NCBI GenBank assembly: GCA_030374805.1
Contig: JARGSG010000197.1
Coordinates: 124,001 to 188,000, forward strand
Direction of reading: 5' to 3'
Length of the DNA: 64,000 bases
Source: Gracilaria gracilis
Taxonomy: Eukaryota > Rhodophyta > Florideophyceae > Gracilariales > Gracilariaceae
The notes beneath the pieces were generated by a model that had not been told where the DNA came from, did no database searches, and saw only the letters and a program-made list of their open reading frames with translations. This document shows positions 62,525 to 64,000 of the stretch, piece by piece. Within the stretch, counting starts at the first letter, position 1; each line of letters starts with the position of its first letter. Both the position numbers and the translations under genes were made by a program.

Positions 62525-64000
62525 GATGAATCACTGGCGGTATAGAATGTACAACAAGCCACGAGGGTGGATTGCTAACGACCAAATCGAAAACACAAGC
62601 AACAAGCGCGGGGGGGTGGTGGTGGGAAGAAAGGGCGTCGGCGGGCCGCGGAGGACAAAAAGGAGGTGCTGAGTGTAAAGCGCAAGTGCGCACAAATTCA
62701 CAAAGCACGGAGAGAAAAGGGGGAAAAAAGCGAGCAAGCGTTGCGGAACAAGGCGGTCAGCAACAGCCGCGCGTGCGGAAAAGCGGGCGACAAACGCGGG
62801 GCCGAGGGGAAGAGGGAACGAAACAAAGTGAGCGCGCGACGGGTACCGTTGGTATCTATCCGAAACACAAGGCGCGCGCACCAACGACAGGCGCCGCGCA
62901 ACGGCTCCGCCACGACGCTTGGCTGACGTTTGCTATAAGGGCCGGCGTGCGTTAAATGTGCGTCGCTGTGATTCCCGCACGCGATGCGCGCGCGCGCGTG
63001 TATCAAACAAACGCCGTTTCACGCGTGGCGGCTGACAGTGAAAACGACGCGGGAATTGCGGCGCGCGTCTGCGTGCGCAGCCATGCACGCAAGTCAAGCC
63101 GCATGACGCGCGCCGCCGGCACGGTGCTGGGCGCTGCGCTGAAGCCTCGGTGTTGCAGCTTGGCGCGCTGTGGAAGCACAGTGCGAACATCATCCGCGTC
63201 GCGCCGCACGAGAGAATGGCAGCTGATACTGCTGGCGCAACTTGCGCACTAGGCCAATTTTGCACTGCAACATTCAAATGATTTAAAAGCGCGTTTGAGC
63301 TGTAGCTGGACGGCTGCTGCGCCTCAAGCGGCGCACAAAAAAGACGCCCGCCGCCCATTATCTACATGTGTGGCGCGCGCTCGTCGCCCGACACGTGATG
63401 TGTTGACTCAACACTGTTGAGCTGCTGTGTATGATTAATCTTACAGTTTTTGTTGTTGTTCTGACCGGCACGGTAAGGTTACAACTGGTGCCAACTTTTC
63501 AGCTCTTCTTCGTGGCGACCAAAATTGCTCCGCATCATATATGATACTGTGCTACCTTCGTCACTTGTTGCTTGTGAGACGGGGTGGACAGCCTCACTAA
63601 CTTAGATACAGTACCTGTACTGTACTTGGCGAAGTTTGTTGCAGTGGAGGGTTAAAAGTTTAAGAGTGTTAACCCTCTCCTTTTGGTCCAAGTGTTTAGC
63701 TTTGGCTCAAAGAGCTAGGCCCAACGCTTGCACCCTATACCTGCAAGTACGTACTGTACTGTACGACTTGTGTGACAGTTTCCAAAGCTAACCGCGTCCC
63801 GCCTTTCTGTTTCACTTTCTATCTAATGTTATCTAACTTTACTGGTACAGTACTTTGAAGCCGCAGGCCACATGCAGCTCGAATGGCCATAGCGACGTGT
63901 GCAACGGATTTGCAAATCTGTTCATTGCAAATCTGTTCTGCACGCCCATTGGTTCAACAGCGCGCTGATTCGCCCTCCGCCAATCACGTTGCATTTACGC
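62525..64000. promoter_or_regulatory. Upstream region of the Hint gene, to the window edge
   Basis: It contains a copy of TACCGTTGGTA at 62844-62854, GCGCGC-rich clusters at 62980-63120, and the CCAAT-containing GGCCAATTTTGCA at 63252-63264. Beyond 63400 the sequence is ordinary, with short repeats of GTACTGTAC type (63614-63633 and 63749-63763). No gene is supportable. Confidence 0.45.

Noticed and set aside
1..64000. CRISPR arrays, bacterial operons, rRNA genes
   Set aside because: No regularly spaced direct repeats, Shine-Dalgarno-linked operons or rRNA signatures; the DNA is eukaryotic nuclear.

Overview
This is nuclear DNA of a eukaryote with small, mostly intron-poor genes. Red algae (Rhodophyta), probably a multicellular florideophyte-like lineage, are the best fit. 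That assignment is inference from several features: a tRNA gene that folds only if an extra D-arm intron is removed, a secreted protein ending in a Hedgehog-type Hint domain, a plastid-style START-like protein, a short-LTR Ty1/copia element, and short GT-AG introns (80-158 nt) in about a third of the genes. No sequence search could be run.

Layout. 1-4.1 kb: the tail of an unrecognised gene, an RFC4-type clamp-loader subunit, and a two-exon GET1/WRB homologue. 4.49-10.47 kb: a complete Ty1/copia retrotransposon with apparently identical 136-bp LTRs and a 5-bp target duplication. 11.3-22.7 kb: a SLAC1/TehA-type anion channel, a START-like (SRPBCC) protein, an eIF4B/4H-like RRM protein, SPT5 (a 22-nt first exon was recovered) and a three-exon SARAF homologue. 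24.0-29.6 kb: two head-to-tail non-LTR retrotransposons, one nearly full length with a single in-frame stop and one 5'-truncated. 31.5-43.8 kb: EMG1/NEP1, a TPR-J-domain membrane protein, a membrane RBR ubiquitin ligase, a tetraspanin-like protein, a kelch protein and SURF4. 44.3-52.5 kb: an Arg-CCG tRNA with two introns, a small heat-shock protein, a MAPR/cytochrome-b5-like haem protein, SEC24, a 74-residue membrane microprotein and a carboxymuconolactone-decarboxylase-like protein. 53.3-59.8 kb: a transposon-rich block with an AT-rich cassette ended by doubled 18-bp palindromes, a frameshifted Harbinger transposase, a decayed BET bromodomain gene, a GC-rich minisatellite and an intact pogo-type transposase. 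60.7-62.5 kb: the repeat-plus-Hint secreted protein.

Functionally, host genes fall into two groups. Information processing: RFC4, SPT5, EMG1, the eIF4B-like protein, the kelch protein and the tRNA. Endoplasmic reticulum and early secretory pathway: GET1, SARAF, SURF4, SEC24, MAPR, and membrane-anchored J-domain and RBR proteins. Seven coding-gene introns were inferred by joining frames across GT-AG boundaries.

The least explained signals are the twin-palindrome cassette at 53.3-54.4 kb, the doubly interrupted tRNA, and an 11-mer, TACCGTTGGTA, that occurs eight times in this window.
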